Under the pieces are notes generated by a model. That model made no database searches and was not told the DNA's origin. It worked only from the letters and a program-made list of their open reading frames with translations. 64,000 nt of DNA, from positions 18,854,934-18,918,933 of the forward strand of contig NC_063151.1 in NCBI RefSeq assembly GCF_020921035.1. Reading direction: 5' to 3'. Both the position numbers and the translations under genes were made by a program. Below are positions 36,773 to 50,100 of this stretch, piece after piece (position 1 is the stretch's first letter; the number at the start of each line of letters is the position of its first letter). The DNA is from Rhodamnia argentea (lineage: Eukaryota; Streptophyta; Magnoliopsida; Myrtales; Myrtaceae).

Positions 36773-37002
36773 CCATTTGTTTCGCGAAAAATGAATAATT
36801 CAGAAAACTTTTTTCAGAAACTAATCACTTATATTGTTTACAAAAATAAATGGACGAAATTTTTTTCATCGTTGACGAAAATATTTAGACATTATTTTTT
36901 GTCGACAATAAAAAAAATTAATTGGCTACTTGTTTCAAGCGATAAAAGTGGTATTTTTAGAAAAATATTTTTCAAGTGGTTTATTTTTTGTAAAACAAAC
37001 CG
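36773..37002. mobile_element. Small inverted-repeat element (MITE-like), 'gtttgtttcgcgaaaaat' family
   Basis: The left end TTTGTTTCGCGAAAAATGAA and the reverse complement of the right end GTTTGTTTTACAAAAAATAA are alike. Length is about 230 bases with an AT-rich interior. A second member lies at 41472-41712, and fragments occur near 16150-16300 and 54060-54210. I could not fix the target duplication. Confidence 0.55.
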
Positions 37003-37539
37003 AGCTTAAGGCATATTGAAAAATAGAATCTCATTGAAATCATTAAGAAAATGGATGACTTTTGGTGGTGCGGACATTGACAATTTAATTTTCCTAAAAC
37101 ATTTACTTGAGTGACTCAAGGCATTGAACTTTAATAATGAAGGCTAAGGGTAAAATCGTAATTTCAGTTTTTAAATACACAAATATAGATATATTATTGA
37201 CTATTGAAATGTAATTGAAGACAAACTTCAGGACATAACAAAAATAAATCTTTTAGTGCATGTGTTGACCTACAATACAGCCAGACCCTAGACAACATGT
37301 ACATAAGAATGATTTCTAATAATGAAAAGAAGGGGACCGTATGGGCAGGTAATACAGAAATACAAATATTCCACAAACTCGTTTGGCAATAGTTTTCTTT
37401 TTCAAAAGGGAGGGAGGACGAGGGTGCTCAATCTCAATATATGGAACAAAGTATTGCTAAGCAGCATGTTTGCAATCTCATCAATTATCCATCATCTTTC
37501 CTATGGATTAATTGGGTTCACATGTACTAAATGCATATG

Positions 37540-38170
37540 AACTCCAATTATGCAGCTCAACATTACGGGCAGCACGGCCTGGAGTTGGCAAGGTTTTCTT
37601 AAGTTGAAATCTGCTTTCACTTCGGCCATATCTAGCTCTAGATACTGTTATAAAGAGATTTATGACAAACTTAGACAAGTGGACCAATTGTGGAGTGGCC
37701 ATAACCTAATTTGGACCGATGGTATCAGCAACCATAATTTTATCGGTTGGCTTCTTCATAGAGATAGCTTCCAATAGCAGAGATCGTATCACGATGGTTA
37801 CCTTTAGTCGATATCCGGCTCAATTTCTATATGAACCGTTTAGAAAACTGAACACATTCATTCCTCCAGTGCAATTGGATTGGAAGTATATAATGTAGTA
37901 TCTTGGCACAACATGGGATTTGGCATTCTGTCGGAGGATGCAATGATGAACTCAAATGGATGATCACGCTACGAGGGGTAAAGGTTTGGCAGCAAGGCTC
38001 CTCAAGGTATCAATGTTATCAACTAACATATTGCATTTGGATGGAGTGCAACCGCAAATGTTTTCAAAACAAGTCAAATGATATCCATATTATTTTGGCT
38101 AAGGTGTGTAAAATTATTAGAGGTAGAGCTTCACTCTACAAAACCATCAGACCTTTCTAGGCTTATCGCT
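37540..38170 (+). pseudogene. LINE ORF2 C-terminal remnant (zf-RVT region)
   Basis: Two broken frames read like the C-terminal region of plant L1-type ORF2. The first (37550-37777) ends near IWTDGISNHNFIGWLLHRD. The second (37903-38160) has the pattern L.YCIWMECNRKCFQNKSND...I...IRGRA, matching the common 'iW.ERN.R.F' segment. Stops separate the two parts, and no RT domain remains upstream. It is inactive. Confidence 0.65.
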
Positions 38171-39790
38171 AATGTAGTATTGGCTACTTCCTATCTCCAT
38201 CTTCTCGCATTATCAGTTCTATTGATAATGTTGGGGTATGCCTCTAAACTTCTGTATTTTATTTGATAACTAATACTTACATTTTATAAATAATTAAAAG
38301 TGGGGGCATGCATGCTCAATTCGAATCTCACATGATATTGTCAACATGAGACTACCCCACTTTTGTTTAGTCACTAGCATTACCTAAAAAGAGAAAGATA
38401 TTGCAGTTTACTTTCACATCACTGTATTAAAATCAGCATGACCTATGTGGGACACTTTCATAAATACTCCTAACTCGTCACTTTTCATGAAATAACATCA
38501 GCTTGATCAAGTACCATGCCATTAATCAACAATTCTTCGACGTACACCTTAGTCTGTCTTTTCTCTTGTTTTCGCGTATTGTTTATGCTTCAACAACAAT
38601 TATGTATGCATTTACATGTCAAAATTTCGTGTTATCGAAAATATTTTTCGGGTGTTAGGAGTTGAGAAAAAGTCGAAATGCGTCCGTAGCACGATTTGGA
38701 TTATGAAAATGGTGAAAAAGTAGAAGGATATCCAAACACGTCATCACTCGCTTTAATGACCGGCACCTGCACTTCAGTTGCAACAAGAACTAACTAAACT
38801 CGGGATTAATTTAACAATCAAGAAACTAATTTATGTTTACAGATTGAGTGCATGACATAAACACATGAACAATTTTATAGTTTGAGCATATATGCGACGT
38901 TTGCCTCGTACCTGATCCGGTCTCCCGGACTAGCGAGATACTTCACACCCCGAGGTTTGTTCACCTTGAGTGGATTTTTTTTTTTTCCTCTTTTGTTTCA
39001 CATGATAAAAAATTTATACATCTTTCCATTGATACATTTTGTTATTAGCGTAGTACAACAAATCTATAATCTAAGTTGCAGTTAATGCACAAAGTGGTAA
39101 GCGTAAGCCCTTGTTTAATGATGTCTTTCTTTCGGTTGGGTTGTCTATTATCATTGCTATTTTGTTTGGGGAGGGAGAAACATCATCGAGTGCCATAATC
39201 ATAGTAATAAAATAAGTACTTAATCAGAAAGCTCTGTTGTATAATTAATGTATCATGCTTGACTCTTTTTTTTTTTTTTTCTATATGGTGTTGCCACTGG
39301 AACGAAAGTTAATGTCCATTGCATTTGCTTTTGGTCAATTGGAATATGTTTCAATAATAAGGACAATAGTAAGTTTTGACTATGTAAATCCCTTTTTCTT
39401 TTCTCGTTAGTCTTGTTTAGATCCTACTTAGCAAAATCACCTGGGTCGCATGGGAATGAGATTTGGGTTTCTTAAGATGTTTGCTTTTCACATAGAATTT
39501 CCGATCATCAACGGAACCTATCTCCCAGCTTCTTCTTGTTTCATATTACAAGGAAGTCGCTAGCCTGACAGTCTGACAGTATTGCTAGCGCGACAGTCCG
39601 ACAAGATTGCTAGTTATTTCTGACCATATAATCTCTCAATCAATGAGTGATTTAAGCAAAACACATGGTGATAGTGTGTGGATGTACGATTGAAATTATA
39701 TAATTCCTAACAGTACTATTAGGAAAGCATTTCCCTTTTTTGAATTACTTTTCTTTGATTTACTTTCCTATATGGCTTGCAGACCCTCCC
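38171..39790. other. AT-rich intergenic sequence, no gene seen
   Basis: No gene is recognised. Short direct repeats built on 'gctagc.tgacagt' occur near 39557-39612. Confidence 0.4.
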
Positions 39791-40075
39791 CCTCGCCACA
39801 ATAAAGAAAAAAAAAGGGAAAGAGAAAAGAAGGAAATAAAAACTAACAAAATTAAAAATCTTTTTAGAAAATTTCAAAAATTGTCCACGCTAAATAGTGC
39901 CACGTAGGACGACCGGAGTCCACGTCGGTGATTCCTGTCAAAATAAGTGAGATGGACTATATTAGCAAATTGTTGAAAAGCTTAAGACTAAACCGGCTTA
40001 ATTAAAAGTTTTAAGACTGAATTGACATAAATTCAACATATTTATGATTTTTTTGGTAATTTTTCCTGCTACATT
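39791..40075. mobile_element. Fragment of GC-core repeat family (right arm)
   Basis: A purine run, then 'gtgccacgtaggacgaccggagtccacgtcgg', then arm units 'taagactgaattgacataaa' and the end 'ttttttggtaatttttcc'. This is the right arm of the same family as 585-1223. The core and left arm are missing. Confidence 0.5.
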
Positions 40076-43000
40076 ACCAGCAGGCAGCAACCAAGAATAT
40101 AAGGCACTGCCCTCGACGAACTCTAAATGCTCAAAGCTCGCGTGTGCTTAAAGAGTTACTAACCAAATAATTTTAGGGCACAGAGCAAAAAATAGCATCA
40201 TTAGGTATCCGTGACTCATGTTGGTTAGATTTTGTGAACCACTGAGATCGCTTAACCAGCCTTTAACTAACAAAACGATACGCGACTGATCACCAACTTG
40301 GTGGAGAAGATTATGATACGCTTCCCATCACAGAACGAACCGTTCCGTAAGCAAGAATCCAACTTTTCTTCTCACTCAGCTTGCTCAGCACAGGATCAAA
40401 CTCGACGAATCTTTCGACGCTGCCCCGAAACCGTGCCCACCCGACTTCGGAAAATGGACCCCAATGTGCATAAAGTCGCCACGAGAAAGAAAAGGGTACA
40501 CCAGAAGAGCACACAATGAGACAGCACGGGGGCGAAGCATCATAGAAAAAGAAGCCCTTTCCTCTAATTTTTTTACTTCAGTTTCCACTTATTTTAATGG
40601 CTTAGCTTTAATAAAGATTGATGGTCTGAGGTGTGGGTGACCCGTGGTCTCTCTTTATGGTCAGGAGTGGGGCTGGATGGATGGCTGATCCCTTCCTCTT
40701 TGGCAATAAAACAGTGGGGATCAAAATCTCAGGGGCTTGGAGGAAAAAATGGGCAGCTTTCTCAATCAACTTGGCAGGTAATGATGATCACTCAATTGCT
40801 GCTTTAATCAGAAGGGTTTGCCTTGGAATTGAAATGATTGTAATTGATCCGGTTTGGTTATGTGGTGGGGATGCAGGGATTAGTTTACAGTTCAACCAAA
40901 TCAAAGCTCCCAAAACTCAGTCAGTTGTAAAATTTTGGTCAGGTGTGGTCTTTGGGGTTTGGTTACTTCTGCTGCAGGCAAGGAGTTAACAACTTGTCCT
41001 GATCAAGAAATGAGTTTTAAAGCATGGTTTTTTTTTTCTTCCTCCTTTAGTTTTAAAGGAAAAACATGGGGTGTTTGGTTCTGAGATTTTTTCTTTCTTT
41101 CTTCTCTTCTCACCTTGAGTGTCCAAGAAGGAAAGAGCATGCTTTTTCTGCCATTCCATTTATGATCTCACCATGTCTTGCATCTGAGTGTGGAGCTTGA
41201 TTCAATGATTTTGACATGTAGACCTTTTACCATATAATTGATGTTATGCCTTGTCCACCCATTTTGAGTCTCAATCAGCATTTCTTAAGCTATTGGGAAA
41301 AGTTGCACAACCCGGCCAACCTTAAAAAAAAAAGATTAGAATAACACTAATTACGCTAAAATTAGTTCGCCAGATCGGTATATTAAAGGGGCACGATAAT
41401 TTCTCTTATTTAATATGGATTACGGCTCGCTTATTGTCTATTTATGTCACGTCATTTAGTACGTTATTTTAGCGTTCGTTTGTTTCGCGAAAAATAAATG
41501 ATTTAAACAATACTTTCCTAAAAATGATAACTTGGGTCGCTTATGAAAATGAATAGCTGAAAAACATTTTCGTCATCCATGAAAATGTTTAGACATAAAC
41601 TGTTGTTAGTAATGAATATATTTCCACTGACTATTTATTTTAAATGATACAAGCGATTGTCTTAAGAAATTTTTTTTTTTTTCGAATCATTTATTTGTCG
41701 TGCAACAAACATAATCTCATTATATCGATCTTAGCCCTAAACTAAGAGCCACTTTTCTTACCATGTTCCATTAGAAAAACAAACAACCTACGACGGAAGG
41801 TGGTTAGTAGTTACCCTGCAGAATGACTTGGGTTGGTGAAGGCATCATTACTTGCTAAACCACACACATTTATTTGTTTTCCTAATTACTCTTCCACAAC
41901 TGCTGTCTGGTCAACAATGGATATCTAATCAAAGTCAAAACGTGTGGAATGAGGTAAACTTTGCAACTAAATCATGATTAAGCACCAAAGTTTCCTTTGA
42001 ACCCACAAAAGCAATCAGTGTGACTTGAGGTCTTATTAAAGGCGGGTACCGTTCATCATTGGCAAAGGAGGGCTCCCCTTTATCTCTTTCCTAAGATCCA
42101 ATAACTTTGTCACCCTTTGCTTAATGGGGATGCTAGTGACCCCCAATTCTTAGATTTTAATGGAGTTTTTGACTACGAAATTCGGGGGGTGCGAAGATTC
42201 GGACGCGAAAATCTCCAGTTCCGATACCCACTTGAAGTTTAGAGTGCGACAATTTTATCCCGAAAATGAGATATTAATCTACGGCGTGGAATTCAATTTT
42301 TTTTTATATATATATTTTTAGTAATGTTGTGCTTGTCAATCTTTGTTAGAAGAAAAGGAACTATAGAGGATTGAGCAATGAGATAGTTAATTATAGTCAA
42401 TGAGCTACTCATTTGCATAAGCATAATAATTATTTTTTTTTTGTCACGTTACCTGGGTTTCCTTTTCTCTTTACTAAGATTAGAAGTTTGTGAGCCTTTG
42501 CTCCATAATGGTGCTAGAAACTTTTTCGAATTTTAAATCTAACTTGGGTTTTGTCATTAAGAATTCGTAGTTTTTCCAAGAGAATATAATCATGTGGAAT
42601 CAAGCAATTAAATGATCCATAGCAGCAGCCTCATCTTGACAATATCAGCTTTATTAATGGGATTCGAGATTCCATCCTCGAAGAATTTAGTAATTTTTCC
42701 GATCGTGCCACCGAGTTACGAGCGATAAGAATTGTGTTTTGATCGTATCTTCCATTGTATCTTTTACTATATTATCCAACTTACCTTTTGGCCGAGGTGG
42801 TAGCGAAAAATTCGGAACCTTTAAGCTATAATGGCTTCAAAAGGCTTTTGATTATGCATCGTAAGGAAAATATTTAGTGTTGACCCACGAAAATAAAATT
42901 GAAGCTATTATTGACTATACATCGAGCACTTTTGTAGGTTGGCACTTTTGTCATATCTCATTATGTCTGTGTTGATAATTCCAATCACCATTAGGATGCC

Positions 43001-43980
43001 ACAAGCTTCAACCAATGCAACTAGAAATTTAGCATATTTATAATTTTTTTTTCTGAAAATAAGACGAAAGCTAAATGCTGAAAGATCAAAATCTCATGAA
43101 ATTGCTTAATTGGGATCTACTATGCCCCCAAAACGACAAGCTAAAGAAGATAAAAGCTGGGTCGTTTTTGTCGGTGTCCAATCTATGCAAAAAGCCCTCC
43201 CTTGATCTCATTTTGCAACGGAATTTAGACTTTCTGTTTTCTCGTGAATATTTTTGTTTTTACTTTTTTTTTAAAGTTCACACTCCGTTGCGGGATATAT
43301 ACATAACATAAACTTAAATCAAATGAATAAAAAATTATTAGCATAGTGATAGATTTTATGGAACCACTATTAATCTTCGGCTCTGATATTATACGAGTTT
43401 TTGTAAGATCACAGTTAATTATTTTAAAGTCTAAATTGTATGATTTATTTTAATATATGAAATCAAGGAAATTGATGAAAATCAATCTCTTTTTTCAAAA
43501 AGAAAAAGAAAAAGGAATCGTGCTTTAAAGACATGGGGGTTGTCGTTACTCGATAGCGTAACGTCTCTCCGAAGATTCACACGACTCGACGACATCCCAT
43601 TCCCTCCGCGAGCGTGCAGCCACACACTATTCGCCACGTGTCCTTCTGCCCCCGGGCTTCTTCCTAACTTCCCGAAACTACCCTTACCTACGCACCTCGC
43701 CGCTCTCGGGCGCCAACCTGAATTCCCCCTTTTGCCCCTGCTCCCGTGCGTCAGCAGCACCCGCGGCATGATCTCGGTCCTTAAACTCGACAGTTGTGCT
43801 CTCAAAATCTCGCCTTAAAAAACCACTTCACTCCACACTCTCTCTCCCTCCCTCTCCCGGCCAGTCGTAACGGTCATCTCCGATCTTCCACTTTCTCTCT
43901 CTAGAACGCGATTTTACCTCGATCCTCGTGAGGAAATTCCTCTCTTCAACACCGACATTCTGGCAGGATTCCTCGCGTTA
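40076..43980. other. Gene-poor region and QWRF gene promoter
   Basis: I see no supported gene in this 3.9-kb stretch. It contains the MITE-like element at 41472-41712. The last 400 bases are CT-rich and probably hold the QWRF promoter and leader, with a TATA-like TTAAAAAA near 43815. Open stretches at 40298-40519 and 40633-40989 resemble no family that I know. Confidence 0.4.
41472..41712. mobile_element. Small inverted-repeat element (MITE-like), same family as 36773
   Basis: The left end GTTTGTTTCGCGAAAAATAA and the reverse complement of the right end GTTTGTTGCACGACAAATAA continue to match as 'ATGATT'. Length is about 240 bases, interior AT-rich, with no coding. Confidence 0.6.
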
Positions 43981-44036
43981 ATGGCTTTTGGCTTTCGCGC
44001 TGGAGTCGGTTCAGCTCTCCTTTAATGGCGGTTTAA
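43981..44036 (+). promoter_or_regulatory. Two short overlapping upstream ORFs in the QWRF leader
   Basis: ATG at 43981 opens a 14-codon frame ending TAA at 44023-44025. A second ATG at 44025 opens three codons ending at 44036. Both lie 65-120 bases before the main start and could lower translation. The alternative is that they fall in a leader intron ending at the CAG just after 44036 (ttaattgcag). Confidence 0.4.
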
Positions 44037-44100
44037 TTGCAGGAAATTGTGGTTTCTCTTCGCGTGTGATTCCGACCGAGGCCGGCTTCGATCGCACGCG

Positions 44101-47100
44101 ATGGTAGCTGCAGTATCCGCCCCGGTAAACCCTAATAAAGCGGCGGCGCTGGCGCCGGCGGCGACGACGAGGAGGGCGACGGCTCGAGGAGGAGGAGGCG
44201 GCGGCGCTCGTGCGAACCATTCGAGGCCTCCTCTGTTGCCTTCCGAGCCGGACAATGCGCTCGCCGCTCGCCGACCTATGGGCCGAGAGGTCACTTCTCG
44301 CTACTTGTCCTCAGCTTCCTCTACCACGTCTTCGTCTGCTTCGTCCACGTCCTCTTCCGCGTCGTCTTGTTCGTCCAGGGGGTGTCCGTCGCCTCTGATT
44401 TCGAGGACGGCGGCGATGACGCCGAGCTCCGCGGCGGCTAAGCGCTCGCAGTCGGCGGAAAGGCGGCCGGCGACGCCCCGGCTGAACAAGGATGGTTTGA
44501 GGGGTGGTGGCGGTGCGAAGGGCGGTGAGTTGACCGCGGCGCAGAAATTGCTGCTCACCTCCGCTCGGAACTTGTCCGTGTCGTTCCAGGGAGAGTCATA
44601 CTCGCTTACAGTCAGCAAAGCGAAGCCTTCGCCGGCTCCGAGCAGCACGGGGAAAGGGACTCCGGAGAGGCGGAAACCCGTGGCTGCAGCGACTCCGCGG
44701 AGAAAACAATTGGAGAATTCGAAGCCGGTAGAGAAGCAGAGGTGGCCAGGAAGGTCGAGGCAAGGGAATTTCATGAGCAGGAGTGTGGACTTCGGTGATG
44801 ATAGGAGGAGGACGGGCGGATCTAGGGGGAATGTAGTTGGGGCACTGCAGACATCAATGATGGTCGATGTTCGGGCTTCTCGTGATGGACGATTGCCTGA
44901 CTCTGATTCAAGTGATCACGTGCTGGGAAAAGCTAACGAGGTTGACGTGGAAAGAAATTCAGGTTTGCAAACCAACGGACGCACCGACTGTAGTTCTTCT
45001 GATAGTGAGAGTTTGTCTTCTGGTAGCACTTCAGAGGTTCAGGAATGTGGAAGTGGACAAGGGCAGCATGGGCCTAGGGGAGTTGTGGTACCAGCAAGGT
45101 TTTGGCAAGAGACAATTAACCGGATGCGACCCCAGCCAGAGGATGGCACGCCGCTGTGGACTGGCCCTGTCCTAAAAATGTGCTCAACACCAAAACTTGT
45201 CGTGCCTAAGAAGCCTGGTTTCGGTAGCCCAGTCTCTTCTCCGAAAGGGATTTTGAGTTACCGGGGACAGGCATCTCCCGTTCATGGGGCAGTTCGACCA
45301 GCATCGCCAAGTAAACTTACTCATTTGGCAGTATCAGCAGGAACTCCTCTTGATGTTAGTGCGAGCAATATACCTTCCATCTTGAGTTTTGTTGCTGAGG
45401 CTAGGAGAGGGAAGATTGGGCAGAACCGTATAGTTGATGCACTTGTTCTGAGACTGCTGCACAACCATCTTTTGCAATGGCGTTTTGTGAATGCCAGAGC
45501 AGATGAAGCACTGTCTGCCCAGACATTACACGCAGAGGTATGACTACTTAAGCCAAATTTTTTCCTGAAAGGGTGAGATTATTAATATGGACTGCTACAC
45601 ATTGAAATGCCGCATTTCATCATCTGTAAGTGGTTTTAGTAGGTTCAATCAAAAGGGCGCTATGTACATCTAAAAACTTTTAGCTATTGGTTTATGCTGA
45701 ATTTTGTGTAATGGATTGGTCATTTCAGATTATTTATCAGCAATGTCGAAAGTGAACTTAATTGATTGTCATGCATAAGAAGTGTAGGGTCCATAGACAT
45801 GCATCAAATGAATTTGATTGGGGCAGAATTTTGTTTCTGGATCTTCATACTTATTATATGGAAGCAATGTATGGAGAGAGGTTGAAGAAAATGAATTGAA
45901 GAAACAGGGGACATGGCATGTTATGTGCTTGATGATGCAAGATGGCTTTTGTATGGATTGCTTTGGCCCCTACAACCCCCTTTTGTTCGAAGTTAAGATC
46001 AAGATGGAAGGGGAAGACAATAGCCAAACCTAAGATTTATATCTTGGTCAGGCTGGATCTCCACCAAGCCAAACCCGTGTTCTTTTATGTTTGTGCGTAA
46101 TTCTCCATGGAAAAATGCCCCTTTGTGACTCGGATATATGGTGGATCTATCATAATGGTTGCATTGAGCTTCTGAAAATGTGAGGCAAACTGGTTGCTGG
46201 TTAGTATTTGAGCTTGTATGCGTGATTCGTCCATGAAATTGCTCCATGGATTGAGTCCATGGTGCTTATTTAGAAGTTTAAACGGATGTAATGCCAATAT
46301 CTTGCTGATAGATTTGGGGAATCTATATATGTTTATGTAGTTTAGACAATACAGGCACACATACACATATAGGCAAATAAGCTGGCTACAAATGTAATGT
46401 TTGAGGGTCACTTAATGGATGTCGTCTCATCAACAAAACAAAGGCCTCTATTGAGCATCACTATTAGGGGCACGAGATTGAATGAGGAATCCATTTTAAG
46501 ATGTTTGTTAAAGTTGTCCCACATCGCTTAACAACGGGTCCTATATGCTATTTATATTCATGTGGTCTCCCTTTACTTGTTAGCATAAGCTTTTGGGGGT
46601 GGATTTTCTAGCATGGTATCAGAGTTATTGTTGTCCCTTTCACGAATGTGCGTCCACCCCCCATTGTCTTAAGACATTATTAATGTATGTAATGGCATGA
46701 CACTGAGTAATTTAAAGAAATTCATGTGTGGTGCATCCGTTGGTTCTCCTGAACACACCTTGGAATAGGGAATCTGGAAGGTGTGCAATTCCTCCAGCCT
46801 CTTGTGTACTTGAGACATGATCTACTAACAATGACTGCGTCCGTTTAGCCTAATTGTGTTATACCTTGCTTCTCTATTCTTAAACTTCATTATGAGTTGT
46901 GTTAGAACCATGCATGGTTTTCTCAACAGTTCAATGTCTGAGGAAGCACTTATGTCCCTTTCATGTTGTGTTTTACCAGAGAAGCATCTACACTGCCTGG
47001 CTGAGCATCTTCAAGCTGCGAGAATCTGTTAAAACCAAAAGAATCGAGTTACAGTTGCAGAGGCAAAATCTGAAGTTAACCTCTGTTGTCCATGGACAAG

Positions 47101-50100
47101 TAAGATCCACTTGTAGAATAACTGTTGTGGTTCAATGTAGCCCACATGGATCCATTTATCAAGCTTGAAAGTGGAGGGGCTAGCTTGGAGAAGTTGTATT
47201 AGTGCAGATTTCAAAAATGTATTGGGTGAACTGAGTATTGTGAACTTTAAATGGTGTTTGAATTTGCTTATGTGATTAACTCTTAGCTCGTACTTTTTAT
47301 TTTAGCGTTTGAATCTTGACTTTTAGTTGGATACTGAATAAATCTTATAAAGAACTGAATATTAGTATGAAATAGTCAAAGCATATTAGTTTCCTATTCC
47401 TTGCATAACTTACGGAATGACTTTTGTGTATGCTTGAGCGGAAAGAAGATATGTTTACTGGTATTTACCTCCGTCTCCTGTAAGTTCTAATTTGATGTTT
47501 ACGCTCCTGGAGAACAGATTAGATATCTAGAAGAGTGGGCTTCAATAGATCAGGACTACTCAAATTCTTTGTCAGGAGCCACTGAAGCCTTGAGGGCTAG
47601 CACTCTTCGCCTTCCCGTCATTGGTGGGGCAAGGGTATGTGCTAAAATTTGTTACTAACTCCTCACAGAATCATTGCTTTAAATGGGCATTGATACAGGT
47701 TAGTGACATTCTTTGATATTCAGGTTGACATCCAGAAAGTGAAGAATGCTATTTCTTCAGCAGTTGAGGTGATGCAGGCCATGGCGTCCTCCATCTGCTT
47801 ATTTTCATCAGAGGTGATCTTTCGTTCCTTATAAAAATAAGTAATTTTGCGTTCCAATTTGATATATAAGTCTCTGTTTGGTGATGCTTTCGTATGAAGT
47901 AGAAGAAAATCTTGAGGACATGGTACTTAGTGCGGAATGAGGATTTATTTATTGGGGTTTGTGTGCTTCACCTCTCTGAGGGAGAGAGTCCATGTGCTGA
48001 GGGATCTCCTCCTTATTAGTTCTTATAGTACTCCTATATGAAGTGGCATGATATGCTTCTCCTTATTTCTTAGCTTAGTTGCTAACTTCTTGTGATAGGA
48101 GTTTGTTCCTCTGAACATTCTGCTATTTCACATACGGTCTTGTTAAAGTATGCTTTACTTGAAATAATTCTATTTTCCATGACATTGATTGTGCATAACA
48201 CGAGGCAAAAATAATACATTGGAAACCGTAAGTTTCTATGATTGGTTGTTTAACAAGTGCATTTGGGACACTCATTAACAAATTCTTCATAAAACATAGA
48301 ATAGAGCATAACTGCAGTTAGTTGACATTTTAGAAAATTATGACTGTCACAACTATGGTTTAACAAAATTGTGGTTTTTGTGTTGTAATATCTTACTTCT
48401 GGCCATGTTCCCCCTTTTAGTTGGTGGGGTTAGTTCAAGTGTATATAAATAGAGTGAGGATTCTGCTTACTTCTAGGCATAAATTTAGGATGACTCTTTT
48501 TTTTTTGTACCTGAAAAGAAAATATGTTTCTTCAATACTGCAGCATTAGTAGTGCTTTCTCCATTCCTCACTGTAGCGTGGAGTAAAGTGCAATTGGGTG
48601 ATTTATTTGAAATGGTAAATTAGCATGCTTTTATTGGTGAAATGATACCAGTGGTCCTTCTACATTAGCTCCAAATTAAAGCATTGCTATATTTTTTTGC
48701 TGGTTCAAAATGGTCCCTTACTTTCTAAAAATTGTCACCATTAGTGCTCGATTAAACTTGGCAACCGGGGTGCTGGCAGTTGGAAAGCTAACTGAGGTGG
48801 CAATCTGAGTACACTTGTCGCGCTTTTATTGGTACGTTTGTTGTTGATGTGGCATACAATTAAGAAGTGAAAAAAAAGTTCATGTACAGTGGACAAGCCT
48901 GGTACTGCCAACCCAACGGCGACCGCCAACCATCTTGGTTGCCTGTCCATGGTGACCACTGTGCCAGTGCTTGTCGCGTCTGTTTCAGTGGTGACACTAG
49001 CACAGCAGATCAAGATCCTTGATCTGGATCTCGGTTGCTATGCGGTCATTGCAACTGTGGTCGCCTGTCAAGGCCGACCAACATCATGGTGTGTTGCCAT
49101 GGTGGTCTCAAGTCCAGCAGCCACGCACAGAAAAGTGGGGCACAAAGCTGGTGGAATTCTGAGGAGACCAGCCTAACGGTGGTCGCTTGAGTTGTGGGAC
49201 CACTATGACGCGGTCACCCAGCAACACCTATAGTGGTGTCACCTGTCGCTTGTCAACGGCGACCACAGTGACAGTGGTCTCAAATCCAGCAGCCACGCAC
49301 AGAAAAAGGGGGCACAAAGCCAGCGGAAATCTGAGGAGACCACCGCATCGGTGGTAGCTTGAGTTGTGCGACCACTATGAAGTGGTCGTCTAGCAACACC
49401 AATGGTGGCATCGCCTGGCGTATGCAGCTCTTATATCTATTTATTTTATTATTTTTGCTATCGCAGAAATGAAAAAACGTGGTTCATAAATCTAGGTCAA
49501 ATCCAAGTCAGCTTTTTTTTTAAATGGAAAAGTACGTATTAGTTTTTAAGGGGTCAGAAAAGAAATCTGTCACAGGAATGGCACTTTAAAATAGGACAGT
49601 GACCATTTTGAGCAAAAAGAAATAGAAGGTTGGTTTTGAATTTTGGGTAAAATTAGAAGGACCACCAATACCAATTCACCTATTTTATCAATTCTGGCTC
49701 CTTTAGTTGAGCACTTATTTATTGATCTCTTCTTGGTAAAATATATATCATCTCTGATAGTTAGGGATGGCTAATCTACTCTTATGTGTTGGCTGAGCCG
49801 ATTGAGTACCTCTCTTGAGAAACTTGGTGAGCTTTTCTCTTGCATGTGCCTGGGAAAACTTAATCCACTTATAGGGACAGTCAATTCTTACTTTCAACTC
49901 CACCAAAAGCAGCTTCAACTTTCCCGCACTTTAAAGGGGACCTCTCATTTTTGTTTATAACCTAGACATTTGTGAGGACCTTCGCTGATGAAAACTGCTC
50001 AATGAATTTTGCCCCGCACACTGTCATGGGCTGGTTCTCTCCTATTGCTATTTCTCAGACGTCTGCAGTGGCCTTCAGCTTAGATAAAGTTCATGTGAAA

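Noticed and set aside
40633-40989. 118-codon plus-strand open frame
   Set aside because: No domain, no conserved splice context and no promoter-like features. Could be an unknown exon, but I cannot support it.
43482-43818. Open frames on both strands upstream of the QWRF gene
   Set aside because: GC- and CT-rich promoter or leader sequence, with mirrored frames on both strands.
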